Shown here: piece by piece, positions 20,121 through 31,765 of the stretch
How positions within the stretch are numbered: the first letter of the stretch is position 1
Layout of the letters: every line of letters begins with the position of its first letter
Assembly: GCF_004025535.1 (NCBI RefSeq)
Contig: NZ_QJRG01000040.1
Location: 1 to 61,762, forward strand
DNA: 61,762 nt
Source of the DNA: Pseudomonas alkylphenolica
Lineage (GTDB): Bacteria; Pseudomonadota; Gammaproteobacteria; Pseudomonadales; Pseudomonadaceae
Direction: 5' to 3'
The notes under the pieces: generated by a model
Told to the model about the DNA's origin: nothing
Database searches by the model: none
The model's input: only the letters and a program-made list of their open reading frames with translations
Translations under genes and position numbers: made by a program

Positions 20121-22043
20121 TCACTGCGATTTCCTGACCCGCAGGTACCATTCCGAGAGCAGCCGAACTTGCTTGTCTGTGTAGCCGCGTTCCACCATTC
20201 GGGTAACGAAGTCGTTGTGCTTCTGTTGGTCCTCTTTGCTGGCTTTGGCGTTGAAGCTGATGACCGGCAGCAGGTCTTCGGTGTTGGAGAACATTTTCTT
20301 CTCGATCACCACCCGCAGTTTTTCGTAGCTGAGCCAGGTCGGGTTCTTGCCGTTGTTGTTGGCGCGGGCACGCAACACGAAGTTGACGATCTCGTTGCGG
20401 AAATCCTTCGGATTGCTGATGCCTGCCGGCTTCTCGATCTTTTCCAGCTCTTCGTTGAGCGCGATACGGTTGAGGATCTCACCGGTTTCCGGGTCGCGGT
20501 ACTCCTGGTCCTGAATCCAGAAGTCGGCGTACAGCACATAGCGGTCGAATATGTTCTGGCCATATTCGCTGTAGGACTCCAGGTAAGCAGTCTGGATTTC
20601 CTTGCCGATGAACTCGATGTAACGCGGCGCCAGGTATTCCTTCAGGTAGCGCAGGTAGCGTTCGCGTACTTCCGCCGGGAATTGCTCCTGTTCGATTTGC
20701 TGTTCCAGCACATACAGCAGGTGCACGGGGTTAGCGGCGATCTCGTGCGGGTCGAAGTTGAAGACTTTCGACAGGATCTTGAAGGCAAACCGGGTCGAAA
20801 GACCGTTCATGCCTTCATCGACACCCGCCGCATCGCGGTACTCCTGGATCGACTTGGCCTTGGGGTCGGTGTCTTTGAGGTTTTCGCCGTCGTAGACCCG
20901 CATTTTCGAGTAGATGTTCGAGTTTTCCGGCTCTTTGAGACGCGACAATACGGTGAACTGGGCTAGCATCTTCAGGGTGTCAGGCGCGCAATGGGCCTTG
21001 GCCAGGGAGCTGTTGAACAGGAGCTTGTCGTAGATCTTGATTTCATCGCTGACGCGCAGGCAGTACGGCACCTTGACGATGTAGATCCGGTCGATGAACG
21101 CCTCGTTGTTCTTGTTGTTGCGGAAGCTGTGCCATTCCGATTCGTTGGAGTGGGCCAACAGGATCCCGGAATAGGGGATCGCGCCCAGGCCTTCGGTGCT
21201 GTTGTAGTTACCTTCTTGAGTGGCGGTCAGCAGCGGGTGCAGTACCTTGATGGGCGCCTTGAACATCTCGACGAATTCCATCAGGCCCTGGTTGGCCCGG
21301 CACAGGGCGCCGGAATAGCTGTAGGCGTCTGCGTCGTTCTGTGGGTACTCCTCAAGTTTGCGGATGTCGACCTTACCGACCAGGGCAGAAATATCCTGGT
21401 TGTTTTCATCACCCGGCTCAGTCTTGGCCACGGCAATCTGATTGAGGATCGACGGGTAAAGCTTGACCACTTTGAACTGGCTGATGTCGCCCCCGAACTC
21501 GGCCAGTCGCTTGGTCGCCCAAGGCGACATGATGGTGTTCAGATAGCGCCGCGGAATGCCGAAGTCTTCTTCAAGGATGGCACCGTCCTCCGTGGCATTG
21601 AACAGCCCCAGGGGCGACTCGAAGACGGGGGAACCCTTGATGGCATAGAAGGGGACCTTCTCCATCAGTTGCTTCAGTTTTTCGGCCAGCGAGGATTTAC
21701 CGCCCCCCACAGGGCCGAGTAGATAGAGGATCTGTTTCTTCTCTTCCAGCCCTTGGGCGGCATGGCGGAAATAGGAGACGATCTGGTCGATGCACTCCTC
21801 CATGCCGTGAAAGTCTTCGAAGGCTGGGTAGCGGCGGATCACCTTGTTGGAGAAGATTCGCGATAGCCTTGAGTTGTTCGAGGTGTCGACCAGTTCTGGT
21901 TCACCGATGGCCATCAACAGGCGTTCGGCCGCCGACGCGTAAGCACTGCGATCGCTTTTGCAGAGCTCCAGATACTCTTGCAGCGATAGTTCTTCCTGAC
22001 GGGTGGACTCGAAACGTTGCTGGAAGTGGCTAAAAATACTCAT
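20121..22043 (-). CDS. prkA: PrkA family serine protein kinase (YeaG-like)
   Basis: A 640-residue PrkA protein: an N-terminal AAA+ type ATPase module with Walker A LLGPVGGGKSSLAEKL (about 108-123) and a C-terminal PrkA kinase-like domain. Homologues phosphorylate protein substrates or act as AAA+ proteases and are induced by nitrogen starvation and stationary phase. The ATG at 22043 (MSIFSHFQQRFE) is the family start; 33 upstream in-frame codons are rejected. It is the first gene of the prkA-yeaH-spoVR unit. No unusual composition. Confidence 0.95.
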   Translation of the reverse strand: MSIFSHFQQRFESTRQEELSLQEYLELCKSDRSAYASAAERLLMAIGEPELVDTSNNSRLSRIFSNKVIRRYPAFEDFHGMEECIDQIVSYFRHAAQGLEEKKQILYLLGPVGGGKSSLAEKLKQLMEKVPFYAIKGSPVFESPLGLFNATEDGAILEEDFGIPRRYLNTIMSPWATKRLAEFGGDISQFKVVKLYPSILNQIAVAKTEPGDENNQDISALVGKVDIRKLEEYPQNDADAYSYSGALCRANQGLMEFVEMFKAPIKVLHPLLTATQEGNYNSTEGLGAIPYSGILLAHSNESEWHSFRNNKNNEAFIDRIYIVKVPYCLRVSDEIKIYDKLLFNSSLAKAHCAPDTLKMLAQFTVLSRLKEPENSNIYSKMRVYDGENLKDTDPKAKSIQEYRDAAGVDEGMNGLSTRFAFKILSKVFNFDPHEIAANPVHLLYVLEQQIEQEQFPAEVRERYLRYLKEYLAPRYIEFIGKEIQTAYLESYSEYGQNIFDRYVLYADFWIQDQEYRDPETGEILNRIALNEELEKIEKPAGISNPKDFRNEIVNFVLRARANNNGKNPTWLSYEKLRVVIEKKMFSNTEDLLPVISFNAKASKEDQQKHNDFVTRMVERGYTDKQVRLLSEWYLRVRKSQ

Positions 22044-22325
22044 GACGTCACCTCGCTCGATACGTGGAGCCGACGCCGGATCAGTCAGCTGATGCTGGCA
22101 TGCAATCGACGAATGCCGATTGCTGTTTACCCCCCAGAACACCTATAAATCGCTACCGATGACCCGCACGCCGGTGTACCGGCTCTCCCCTTTTTGGATG
22201 GCCTGGGGTTAAGGATAGTTGGTTCTCGGCGAGGTCAAGGGCGGTTGGATGAATTGTTCCCCCCGACCGTTCGTCAGGTCGGGCGCAAGCCCGCTCAGGA
22301 CGCGGGCTGCAGGAATATTAAAAAA
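22044..22325. promoter_or_regulatory. Intergenic region upstream of prkA
   Basis: About 280 bp without a gene. It contains a near-perfect palindrome GCCGGTGTACCGGC (22170-22183), about 127 bp before the prkA start, and a 7-bp stem AGCCCGC / GCGGGCT (22288-22308) downstream of glpE with no T-run. A stress sigma promoter for prkA is expected but was not identified with confidence. Confidence 0.35.
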
Positions 22326-22655
22326 TTATTCAGCGGAGCCTTGAGCGGTTTCTGCCGGGTAGGTGCCGCGCCACAGCTCAAAGCCGCCGTCGAGGCTGTA
22401 GACATCGGAAAAGCCCTGGCTGACCAGGTAGGCCGCTGCACTCTGGCTGGAGTTGCCGTGGTAGCAGACCACCACTGTCGGGGCATCAAGGTCGGCGCCA
22501 CGGATGAAGTCGGCGACCGAGTGATTGTCCAGGTGCCGGGAGCCGGTGATATGGCCAAGGGCATAGGTTTGCGGGTCGCGAATATCGACCACGACCGCAC
22601 CTTGCTCGCGCAGCGCCTGGGCCTGCTCGGGAGGGATGCGTTTGAATTCGCTCAT
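22326..22655 (-). CDS. glpE: Thiosulfate sulfurtransferase GlpE (single-domain rhodanese)
   Basis: A 109-residue single-domain rhodanese that transfers sulfane sulfur from thiosulfate to thiol acceptors. The active-site loop CYHGNSS carries the catalytic cysteine (about residue 64), and the length equals E. coli GlpE. The flanking [22 protein letters not shown] and [15 protein letters not shown] are rhodanese signatures. It starts 14 nt after the apaH stop, so it ends the lptD-to-glpE chain. In E. coli the gene is linked to glp genes; no glycerol gene is nearby here, so only the enzyme name is kept. Confidence 0.93.
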   Translation of the reverse strand: MSEFKRIPPEQAQALREQGAVVVDIRDPQTYALGHITGSRHLDNHSVADFIRGADLDAPTVVVCYHGNSSQSAAAYLVSQGFSDVYSLDGGFELWRGTYPAETAQGSAE

Positions 22656-22669
22656 GGGGGCGGTTTCCT

Positions 22670-23545
22670 TCAGGACTGATCGTTCATTCTAGCCGGTTGA
22701 TGGGCTGCAGGTGCAGGGCGAGGCGTGCCTAGCTCGGTGCAGTCGCAGCGATGGAATTCACCACTGTCGACGTTGTACAGGGTCATCGCGCCACCCCATA
22801 CGCAGCCGGTATCGAGGGCCACGACGTTGGGCTCGCTGCAGCGGCCCTCCAGGGCGGCCCAGTGGCCAAAGATGATCTTCACGTGGCGTGAGCGGCGGTC
22901 TTTGTGCGCGAACCAGGGTTTGTAGCCTGGTGGCGCGGTGTCGGCGCCTTCCTTGCCTTTCAGGTCCAGTTTGCCTTCACTGGTGCAGAAGCGCATGCGT
23001 GTGAAGTAGTTGGTGATGACCCGCAGGCGTGCCGCGCCGCGCAAGTCCTTGTTCCATTTGTTCGGCTCATTGCCGTACATGCCGTCCAGGTATGGCTTGA
23101 GGCGACTGTCGTCGCGTAACGCGTCTTCGACTTCCGCCGCCAGGTCCAAGGCTTTGCCCAAGGTCCATTGCGGGGGGATGCCGGCATGCACGAGCACCAC
23201 GCCGCGCTGCTCATCGTAATGCAGCAGCTTTTGCCGGCGCAGCCAGTCGAGCAGGTCGCTGGCGTCTGGGGCGTCGATGATTTCGCGTAGCGTGTCGCTT
23301 TTTTTCAGGCGCTCGATGTTATTCCATGCCGCGAGCAGGTGCAGGTCGTGGTTGCCCAGTACACAGACCAGCGAGTCGCGAATGGAATACAGGTAGCGCA
23401 GTGTTTCCAGGGATTCGGGGCCGCGGTTGACCAGATCGCCCACCAGCCACAGGCGATCGACAGCCGGGTTGAAATTGACCCGTTCAAGCAGGCATTTGAG
23501 GGGTTGCAGGCAGCCTTGCAGGTCGCCGACGGCATACACTGCCAT
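22670..23545 (-). CDS. apaH: Symmetrical bis(5'-nucleosyl)-tetraphosphatase ApaH
   Basis: A 291-residue hydrolase that splits Ap4A into two ADP and may decap Np4-capped RNA. The metallophosphatase motifs are complete: [12 protein letters not shown] (residues 5-16), [31 protein letters not shown] and [10 protein letters not shown]. It overlaps the upstream apaG by one base (TGATG), which gives translational coupling. The C-terminus has a proline/alanine-rich tail after the conserved [14 protein letters not shown]. The apaG-apaH pairing behind rsmA is the conserved gammaproteobacterial order. Confidence 0.97.
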   Translation of the reverse strand: MAVYAVGDLQGCLQPLKCLLERVNFNPAVDRLWLVGDLVNRGPESLETLRYLYSIRDSLVCVLGNHDLHLLAAWNNIERLKKSDTLREIIDAPDASDLLDWLRRQKLLHYDEQRGVVLVHAGIPPQWTLGKALDLAAEVEDALRDDSRLKPYLDGMYGNEPNKWNKDLRGAARLRVITNYFTRMRFCTSEGKLDLKGKEGADTAPPGYKPWFAHKDRRSRHVKIIFGHWAALEGRCSEPNVVALDTGCVWGGAMTLYNVDSGEFHRCDCTELGTPRPAPAAHQPARMNDQS

Positions 23546-23925
23546 CAGTGCAGGGCCCCGGGTACGGCAAGGCGGAACGGGGCGATGATGGCGTCGAAGT
23601 GCTTACCGTCTTCAGCGAACATCTGGTAGGTACCCTGCATGGTGCCAACCTGGGTAGTGATGACGGCACCGCTACTGTAAGTGTGGCTTTTGCCTGGATC
23701 AATCAGGGGCTGCTGACCGATCACGCCGGCGCCACGCACTTCTTCGACCTGGCCATCACCGTTGGTGATCAGCCAGTGGCGTGACATGAGCTTGGCAGGC
23801 ACCAGCCCGTTATTCTGCACGGTCACGGTGTAGGCAAAGGCGAAACGGTCGTTTTCAGGATCGGATTGGTCTTTAAGAAAGCGGGTCACGACGCTGACGT
23901 CGATCTGGTAGCGGGGATCTGACAT
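23545..23925 (-). CDS. apaG: ApaG (Co2+/Mg2+ efflux-associated protein)
   Basis: A 126-residue single-domain beta-sandwich protein. The family name comes from cobalt resistance phenotypes; the biochemical role is unresolved. The start ATG at 23925 ([17 protein letters not shown]) is chosen since upstream in-frame codons do not match the family. Conserved features are [25 protein letters not shown] and the C-terminal [10 protein letters not shown]. The stop overlaps the apaH start. It is separated from rsmA by 106 bp that include a 14-bp perfect hairpin, whereas most other joints in this chain overlap. Confidence 0.96.
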   Translation of the reverse strand: MSDPRYQIDVSVVTRFLKDQSDPENDRFAFAYTVTVQNNGLVPAKLMSRHWLITNGDGQVEEVRGAGVIGQQPLIDPGKSHTYSSGAVITTQVGTMQGTYQMFAEDGKHFDAIIAPFRLAVPGALH

Positions 23926-23990
23926 GCAAGGGGCCTTGGAAACAGACGCTGATACGGCGATTGCCTCCAGTCTAGGCCATTGGTGGGGGT

Positions 23991-24022
23991 GCCGGCCAGT
24001 CATGCGCACATGACTGGCCGGC
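23991..24022 (-). other. Very stable hairpin between rsmA and apaG
   Basis: GCCGGCCAGTCATG (23991-24004) and CATGACTGGCCGGC (24009-24022) are perfect 14-bp arms with a CGCA loop, 9 bp after the rsmA stop. No T-run follows on the minus strand, so it is more likely an mRNA end-protecting or processing structure than a strong terminator. Confidence 0.7.
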
Positions 24023-24031
24023 GACCTGCTG

Positions 24032-24838
24032 TCAGTGGCTGCCTTGTTGCTCGGCCAGCTTGTCGGCCAGGCGTACGAAGGCAGCGAGGTCCAGTTGCTC
24101 AGGACGCAGGCTGCCGTCGACACCGGCGGCTTCGATGGCATCGCTGCTGAGCAGGGCCTTCAAGGTATTGCGCAGGGTTTTGCGGCGCTGGTTGAAGGCT
24201 TCACGCACGATGCGCTCGAGCAGGCGATGATCTTTGGCCGGGTGCGGCAGGGTTTCGTGAGGCACCAGGCGCACGATGGCGGAGTCAACTTTTGGCGGCG
24301 GGTTGAACGCGCCCGGGCCAACGTTAAACAGATGCTCCACCCGGCAGTGGTACTGGACCATGATCGATAGCCGGCCCCAGTCACCACCGCCCGGGCCTGC
24401 AGCCAGGCGCTCGACCACTTCCTTTTGCAGCATGAAGTGCATGTCGCGGATCAGCTCGGCATTGCTCAGCAGGTGAAAAATCAGCGGCGTGGAGATGTTG
24501 TACGGCAGGTTGCCGACCACGCGCAGGCTGCGGGGCGCTGCGCCCAGGCTGGCGAAGTCGAACTTCAGAGCGTCGCCCTGGTGCAGGCTGAAATTGTCAC
24601 GGCCGGCAAATTGCTGGTTGAGGATCGGTACCAGGTCTTTGTCCAGCTCGACGACGTCCAGCTGTGCGCCGCTGGCCAGCAAGCCTTCGGTCAGGGCGCC
24701 TTGGCCCGGGCCGATTTCCAGCAAGCGGTCTGCGGACTTGGCGTTGATCGAGCGCAGGATGCGGTCGATGACGCCGGCGTCGTGCAGGAAGTTCTGACCA
24801 AAGCGCTTACGCGCCTTGTGTTGGTAGTGCTCACTCAT
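24032..24838 (-). CDS. rsmA: 16S rRNA dimethyladenosine transferase RsmA (KsgA)
   Basis: A 268-residue methyltransferase that dimethylates two adjacent adenosines (A1518/A1519 in E. coli numbering) in 16S rRNA during 30S maturation. The SAM-binding motif [15 protein letters not shown] and the catalytic NLPYNIS are present, and the start region [13 protein letters not shown] is diagnostic. The start overlaps the pdxA stop by 4 nt. The symbol must not be confused with the RNA-binding regulator RsmA/CsrA of pseudomonads; older annotations use ksgA. Confidence 0.98.
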   Translation of the reverse strand: MSEHYQHKARKRFGQNFLHDAGVIDRILRSINAKSADRLLEIGPGQGALTEGLLASGAQLDVVELDKDLVPILNQQFAGRDNFSLHQGDALKFDFASLGAAPRSLRVVGNLPYNISTPLIFHLLSNAELIRDMHFMLQKEVVERLAAGPGGGDWGRLSIMVQYHCRVEHLFNVGPGAFNPPPKVDSAIVRLVPHETLPHPAKDHRLLERIVREAFNQRRKTLRNTLKALLSSDAIEAAGVDGSLRPEQLDLAAFVRLADKLAEQQGSH

Positions 24839-25824
24839 ATTCGGGTCTCGGCCATCTGGTAGGCAGTTTCCAGGGCGACTTGCAGGCTGCCGGTGTCGAT
24901 CTTGCCGCTGCCGGCCAGGTCCAGGGCGGTGCCATGGTCAACCGAAGTGCGGATGATCGGCAGGCCCAGCGTCACGTTTACTGCAGCGCCAAAGCCTTTG
25001 TACTTGAGTACGGGCAGGCCCTGGTCGTGGTACATCGCCAGCACTGCATCGCAGTGCTCCAGATATTTTGGGGTAAACAGGGTATCGGCGGGCAACGGGC
25101 CGCGAAGGTCCATGCCTTCGCTGCGCAGGCGCGCCAATGTGGGTTCAATGATGTCGATTTCTTCACTGCCAAGGTGGCCGCCTTCGCCGGCATGCGGGTT
25201 CAGACCGCAAACCAGGATCCGCGGGCTGGCAATGCCGAATTTTTGCTGAAGGTCCGCGTGCAGGATGCGCGTGACACGTTCCAGGCGTTCCGCAGTAATG
25301 GCGTCTGCAACATCACGCAAGGGCAGGTGAGTGGTCACCAGGGCGACCCGCAGGCCACGGGTTGCCAGCATCATTACCACTTGAGCGGTGTGGGTGAGGT
25401 CGGCCAGGAACTCGGTGTGACCGGAAAAGGCAATGCCGCTCTCGTTGATCACGCCTTTGTGCACGGGCGCGGTAATCATCCCGGCAAAAAGCCCGTCCAG
25501 GCAGCCTTGGCCGGCACGGGTCAGGGTTTCCAGAACGAAGGCGGCGTTGGCCTTGTCGAGCTGCCCGGCCAGTACCGGGTTCTGCAGTGGCGTGTCCCAG
25601 ACGTACAGACTGCCTGCCGGGGCGGGCTGATCCGGCAGTGCGTCAGGCTGGACCGGGACCAGGCTGACCGTCACACCCAGTTGCGTGGCCCGCTCGGCGA
25701 GCAGGTCACGGCTGGTGATGGCGATCAGAGGGTGTGGCTGGGCTTGCGCGGCGAGCAGCAGGCACAGGTCAGGACCTATGCCGGCCGGTTCGCCGGGTGT
25801 GAGGGCGAAGCGCTGAGGTTTCAC
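24835..25824 (-). CDS. pdxA: 4-hydroxythreonine-4-phosphate dehydrogenase PdxA
   Basis: A 329-residue NAD-dependent enzyme of pyridoxal phosphate synthesis that oxidises 4-phosphohydroxy-L-threonine. The start [15 protein letters not shown], the substrate-binding GHTEFLAD, the metal-binding histidines ([21 protein letters not shown]) and the C-terminal [14 protein letters not shown] are all conserved. It overlaps surA upstream and rsmA downstream by 4 nt each, so all three are translationally coupled. Confidence 0.98.
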   Translation of the reverse strand: MKPQRFALTPGEPAGIGPDLCLLLAAQAQPHPLIAITSRDLLAERATQLGVTVSLVPVQPDALPDQPAPAGSLYVWDTPLQNPVLAGQLDKANAAFVLETLTRAGQGCLDGLFAGMITAPVHKGVINESGIAFSGHTEFLADLTHTAQVVMMLATRGLRVALVTTHLPLRDVADAITAERLERVTRILHADLQQKFGIASPRILVCGLNPHAGEGGHLGSEEIDIIEPTLARLRSEGMDLRGPLPADTLFTPKYLEHCDAVLAMYHDQGLPVLKYKGFGAAVNVTLGLPIIRTSVDHGTALDLAGSGKIDTGSLQVALETAYQMAETRI

Positions 25825-27137
25825 TGGGAGGCCTGATCGGCGCCAGGAAGCTTGATTTCAACGTAGGCTTCGTCACGGATCTGGCGCAGCCAGGTCTGCA
25901 GCTCTTCGTCGTATTTGCGGTTACGCAGTACGTTCATCGCTTGTTGCTCGCGAGCCTGTTCGGTGCTGTCGGTGGCGCGACGGCCGAGGACTTCAAGCAC
26001 GTGCCAGCCGTACTGTGTCTTGAACGGCCTGGTCACCTGACCCTGTTGGGCAGTGGCCATCTCTTCGCGGAACTCTGGCACCAGTGCGTTCGGGTCGATC
26101 CAGTTCAGGTCGCCGCCGTTGAGGGCCGAACCCGGGTCTTCCGAGTAGCTTTTTGCCAGCTGGGCGAAGTCTTCACCATTCTGGATACGCTCGTAGAGTT
26201 TTTCCGCCAGTGCCTTGGTAGCCTCTTCACTGCGGATTTCGCTTGGCTTGATCAGGATGTGGCGAACGTGGACTTCGTCACGCACCATGGCCTGGCCACC
26301 GCGTTTTTCCTGGAGCTTGAGGATGATGAAGCCGCCAGGGGTACGAATCGGCTCGGTGACATCACCTACCGCCATGGAGCTGAGCAGGCGGTCGAACGGT
26401 GGTGGCAGCTGAGCGGCTTTACGCCAGCCCATCTCGCCGCCTTCCAGAGCGGTTTCGCTCGCCGAACGGGCGATAGCCAGTTGAGCGAAGTCAGCGCCTT
26501 GCTTGAGTTGCTGGTAGATATCGCCAGCTTGCCTTGCAGCGGCCTGGATGGTCGCCGCGTCTGCCCGCTCCGGCGTCGGAACGAGGATGTTGGCCAGGCG
26601 GAACTCTTCAGACAGCTGCATCTTGCCCATGTCCGAGGCGAGGAAGTTCTTCACTTCCTGCTCCGACACTTGAATACGCTCTGCCACGCGGCGCTGGCGT
26701 ACACGGCTGATGATCATTTCGCGACGGACCTGCTCGCGGGCATCATCGTAGGACAGGCCGTCATGGGCCAGGGCGGCGCGGAACTGTTCCAGGCTCATGC
26801 CGTTGCGCTGGGCAATGGTGCCGATGGCCTGGTTCAGTTCTTCGTCGGTGATGCGAATACCGGAGCGATCGCCGATCTGCAGTTGCAGGTTTTCGACGAT
26901 CAGGCGCTCCAGCACCTGCTGGTCCAGCACGCTGGCGGGCGGCGCAGAGCCGCCGCGCTTGGCGATGGTCTGCTGGACTTCGCGCACGCGCTGGTCGAGT
27001 TGGCTTTTCATGACCACGTCGTTATCGACAATGGCCACAACGCTATCGAGCTGCTGAACGGCGGCATGTGCCGCACCGCTCAGCAATACAGCGCCCAGCA
27101 ACAGCGGGCGCAGACAATCAGTAAGCTTGGTCTTCAC
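25821..27137 (-). CDS. surA: Periplasmic chaperone/peptidyl-prolyl isomerase SurA
   Basis: A 438-residue outer-membrane protein chaperone. The signal peptide spans residues 1-25 and ends AHA|A. The SurA N-terminal domain follows, then two parvulin domains (about 175-275 and 285-385) and a C-terminal helix. The start is GTG at 27137, which lies inside lptD and gives a 20-nt overlap. The next in-frame candidates would remove the signal peptide, so the overlap is accepted. SurA is the main chaperone for LptD assembly, so client and chaperone are encoded in one transcript. Confidence 0.95.
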   Translation of the reverse strand: MKTKLTDCLRPLLLGAVLLSGAAHAAVQQLDSVVAIVDNDVVMKSQLDQRVREVQQTIAKRGGSAPPASVLDQQVLERLIVENLQLQIGDRSGIRITDEELNQAIGTIAQRNGMSLEQFRAALAHDGLSYDDAREQVRREMIISRVRQRRVAERIQVSEQEVKNFLASDMGKMQLSEEFRLANILVPTPERADAATIQAAARQAGDIYQQLKQGADFAQLAIARSASETALEGGEMGWRKAAQLPPPFDRLLSSMAVGDVTEPIRTPGGFIILKLQEKRGGQAMVRDEVHVRHILIKPSEIRSEEATKALAEKLYERIQNGEDFAQLAKSYSEDPGSALNGGDLNWIDPNALVPEFREEMATAQQGQVTRPFKTQYGWHVLEVLGRRATDSTEQAREQQAMNVLRNRKYDEELQTWLRQIRDEAYVEIKLPGADQASQ

Positions 27138-29940
27138 GTGTACGATAACCTTGAATGCCCTGGTCGAGGAACGACTCGACCTTATTGCCCACTACGCCGC
27201 CGAGGCCTTTCAGCACAATCTGCAGGAAGACGCCGTGGTCGCCTTTTTCGTTTTGCGGGGTTGCCTGGCTGAAATCGTCGTAATCGATCCAGTAACGGTT
27301 GATCAGACGCAGTTTCCAGCAGCAGTTGTCGTACTCGAAACCACCGAAGGCTTCCAGGGTACGGTTGCGGTTGTAGTCGTGCTGCCAGCGGGCGATCGCG
27401 GTCCATTGTGGAACGATTGGCCACATGACCGAGAAGTCATGCTGCTGGATCTTGTAGTAATCCTTCACGTAGTTGGGGCTGCCCGGAGTGCCATAGTCGC
27501 CACCACCTACCTGCCACTGGCCGGTAGTGCTGTTGTAGGAAACCGTGTCATTGCGGTACCGGTAACCAAGGTTCACGACCTTGTTCACGTTGTCTTCAGG
27601 CTGGTAGTGGAACATCGCGCTGCCCGAGCGGGTGCTGCGGCTGTCCGGATCCCAGTTGAAGTCGGAGTCGAAGCGCCAGTCGCGGTTGAAGCGGTAGCCG
27701 TACTCCAGTGCATAAGGAGAAACGTCTGACTGGGCGTCGTCGCGGGTCTTCCAGTCAATGCCTGGAAGTTGAACCTTGCGGTCCCGGAAGTACAGCGCCT
27801 GGCCGATACTGAAGCGTTGACGCTCGAAGCCGTTATCTTCGATCCAGCGGTTGGTTACACCCAGCGACAGTTTGTTTTCGTCGCCGATGCGGTCAACACC
27901 GGTGAAGCGATTATCGCGGAACAACGAGCTGTAGCTGAATGTGCTTTCACTGGAGTCGAAGATCGGAATGTCTTTCTGATCTTCATACGGCACATAGAGG
28001 TAGAACAGGCGTGGTTCCAGGGTCTGGCGGTAGTTTTTGCCGAACCATTGGGTATTGCGGTCGAAATACAAACCGCTATCTACGCTGAAAATTGGCACAT
28101 TACGGTTCTGGGAACTGTTGAAGTCACCCTGAAGATCCTTTGTCGCCTGACTTGCAATCGACAGATCGTTCTTGCCCTTGCTGTCCAGGTCAAGATCGTA
28201 ATGAGTCGTCATGTACTTGAGCGAAGGCGTCAGATAACCGTAGGTGGCTGTCATCGGCAGGCTGATTTTTGGTGCCGCGTTCAGGCGAGTGCCGTTAGAG
28301 CGGGCTACACCAAAGATGTTCTCATCAAGCCTTCTGCCCGGAATCCCGGTGCTGTTATCGGGAAGACCGTCCTCGTTAAGGACGAAGTCGTCCTTCAGGT
28401 CGCGATCAAACCGAACTGCCTCGGTCTCGTAGCTGAAATCGAAACCGCCCGGGTGATACGGCAGCATTCCGTTGAAGGTAACCTGAGGCAACCGGTCATA
28501 CGGGGTGACTTGCGAGATGGTGGCGAGCTCCAGTGCCTGCACGTTCAGTCGCGCAGTGTAGCTGTCGCCGCGGTAAGTCAGAGCACCCTGCTGGTTGATG
28601 AAGTCCTGGCTCTCAACGCCGATCTGGTCCGACTCCAGGTCCTGGAAGTAGAACGGGTCGCTGATGTCGGTGTAGTCGACCTCGGCCATCAGACGCTCGT
28701 CAAGACCGCCCTTGTGCTGCCAGTTGACCATCCAGCGCTGTTCTTTGTAGTCGGTCTGCTCTTTGCGATCGTCATTCTTGTCGTTCAGGTAAGCACCACC
28801 GAACTGACCTTCACTGGACTTGGTCAGGTAGCGGAATTCGCCTTCCATCAACAGGCCGCGCTTGGTCATGTAGCGTGGATACAACGTGGCATCGTAGTTC
28901 GGCGCCAGGTTGAAGTAGTACGGCGTGACCAGCATGAAGCCGGTATCGCTGCTGGTGCTGAATGACGGTGGCAGGAAACCGGACTGGCGGCGGTCGTCGA
29001 TCGGGAAGTAGATGTACGGTGTGTAGAACACCGGAATATCTTTGACCCGCAGGGTGACGTTGGTCGCGGTACCGAAGCCGGTGGCCGGGTTCAGGGTGAT
29101 GTTGTTGCCCTTGAGCTGCCAGGCGTTGCTGTTCGGCTCACAGGTGGTGTAGGTACCGTCCTTGAGGCGAATGATGGCGTTTTCAGCACGTTTGGCGTAC
29201 AGCGCGTTACCGCGAATGCGCGACTTGTGCATCACGTATTCGGCGTTGTCGACCTTGGCCTCACCGGTGTCGAGCTGGATGTCGGCATGATCGCCCACGA
29301 CCAGCGAGCCGTTGTCGCGGATCTTGACGTTGCCGCTGAGCTCACCACGGTTTTCGGCCTGGTACAGGTTGGCCTCGTCGGCTTCAACCTGCATGCTGCC
29401 CTGGCGCATGACCACGTCACCGGCGAGGCTGGCGATCTGCTGCTCTTGCTGGTAACGGGATACCTTGGCGCCGATGAAGGTCGGAGCTTCGTCCTTGGGC
29501 GTGGTGTCGTCCATGCCCGGACGGGCCGGCTCGATATAGGCACCGGCACAATAGGGGCCGGTTTCTGCGAGCTGGGCAGGGGTGAGCTGATCACGCGGAA
29601 CCCAGTCCAGATGACTGTAGTCGGCACTGCGGGACTTCAGGCCGCGGCCTTTACTCTCGGTGACGAGCATCTGACCCTGGCCGGCCTCGGCAGCGGCTTC
29701 ACCTGCCTGCCCACCGGTTTCACCGGTCGAGCTGGCGGCTGCACCTTCGTGCACCGGGCGTGGCGGAAGCGCGGCGGTGTTGGCTTTGGGCTTGCAGTCC
29801 CAGCCTCCGGCAGCGGACACTTGGCAGTCGAATTGCTCTGCGGCGACCACGTACGAGGTGGCCAGAGGTTGCAGCGCCAGCAGACCGCCGGTGACCAGCA
29901 ACGGGAATTTTTTACGAAACGCGGGGGATTTCAATGCCAT
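27118..29940 (-). CDS. lptD: LPS-assembly protein LptD
   Basis: A 940-residue outer-membrane beta-barrel that, with LptE, inserts LPS into the outer leaflet. A signal peptide (about residues 1-33, ending VVA|A) precedes a Pseudomonas-type N-terminal extension rich in Ala/Gly, then the OstA jellyroll ([21 protein letters not shown], about 180-300) and the barrel domain. Cysteines near the N-terminus (DCQV, DCKP) and a CC pair near the C-terminus (DNCCWKL) could form the disulfides needed for maturation. The start at 29940 ([12 protein letters not shown]) is preferred over a codon 17 positions upstream. The gene is divergent from amgK across 130 bp. Confidence 0.97.
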   Translation of the reverse strand: MALKSPAFRKKFPLLVTGGLLALQPLATSYVVAAEQFDCQVSAAGGWDCKPKANTAALPPRPVHEGAAASSTGETGGQAGEAAAEAGQGQMLVTESKGRGLKSRSADYSHLDWVPRDQLTPAQLAETGPYCAGAYIEPARPGMDDTTPKDEAPTFIGAKVSRYQQEQQIASLAGDVVMRQGSMQVEADEANLYQAENRGELSGNVKIRDNGSLVVGDHADIQLDTGEAKVDNAEYVMHKSRIRGNALYAKRAENAIIRLKDGTYTTCEPNSNAWQLKGNNITLNPATGFGTATNVTLRVKDIPVFYTPYIYFPIDDRRQSGFLPPSFSTSSDTGFMLVTPYYFNLAPNYDATLYPRYMTKRGLLMEGEFRYLTKSSEGQFGGAYLNDKNDDRKEQTDYKEQRWMVNWQHKGGLDERLMAEVDYTDISDPFYFQDLESDQIGVESQDFINQQGALTYRGDSYTARLNVQALELATISQVTPYDRLPQVTFNGMLPYHPGGFDFSYETEAVRFDRDLKDDFVLNEDGLPDNSTGIPGRRLDENIFGVARSNGTRLNAAPKISLPMTATYGYLTPSLKYMTTHYDLDLDSKGKNDLSIASQATKDLQGDFNSSQNRNVPIFSVDSGLYFDRNTQWFGKNYRQTLEPRLFYLYVPYEDQKDIPIFDSSESTFSYSSLFRDNRFTGVDRIGDENKLSLGVTNRWIEDNGFERQRFSIGQALYFRDRKVQLPGIDWKTRDDAQSDVSPYALEYGYRFNRDWRFDSDFNWDPDSRSTRSGSAMFHYQPEDNVNKVVNLGYRYRNDTVSYNSTTGQWQVGGGDYGTPGSPNYVKDYYKIQQHDFSVMWPIVPQWTAIARWQHDYNRNRTLEAFGGFEYDNCCWKLRLINRYWIDYDDFSQATPQNEKGDHGVFLQIVLKGLGGVVGNKVESFLDQGIQGYRTREDQAY

Positions 29941-30041
29941 CTTATTAGTCCGGGCTTCCTGCGTGCCATCTGCCCGCGTGTGGGGCCGCACGCCTCTCGA
30001 TGGTCTGAAAAAGATGCTGGATAATAAAGCATGACCCGCTT

Positions 30042-30057
30042 GACGGCTAGGGCCGTC
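30042..30057 (+). promoter_or_regulatory. Leader hairpin next to the amgK ribosome site
   Basis: GACGGC-TAGG-GCCGTC forms a 6-bp stem that ends immediately before the GGAG ribosome site of amgK (ATG 30071). A function is not implied beyond possible modulation of initiation. Confidence 0.3.
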
Positions 30058-30070
30058 GGAGACCCTTGTA

Positions 30071-31764
<1,694 letters not shown>

Positions 31765-31765
31765 T

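Noticed and set aside
22288..22308. Terminator after glpE
   Set aside because: A 7-bp stem exists but lacks a T-run on the minus strand; it is mentioned only within the intergenic entry.
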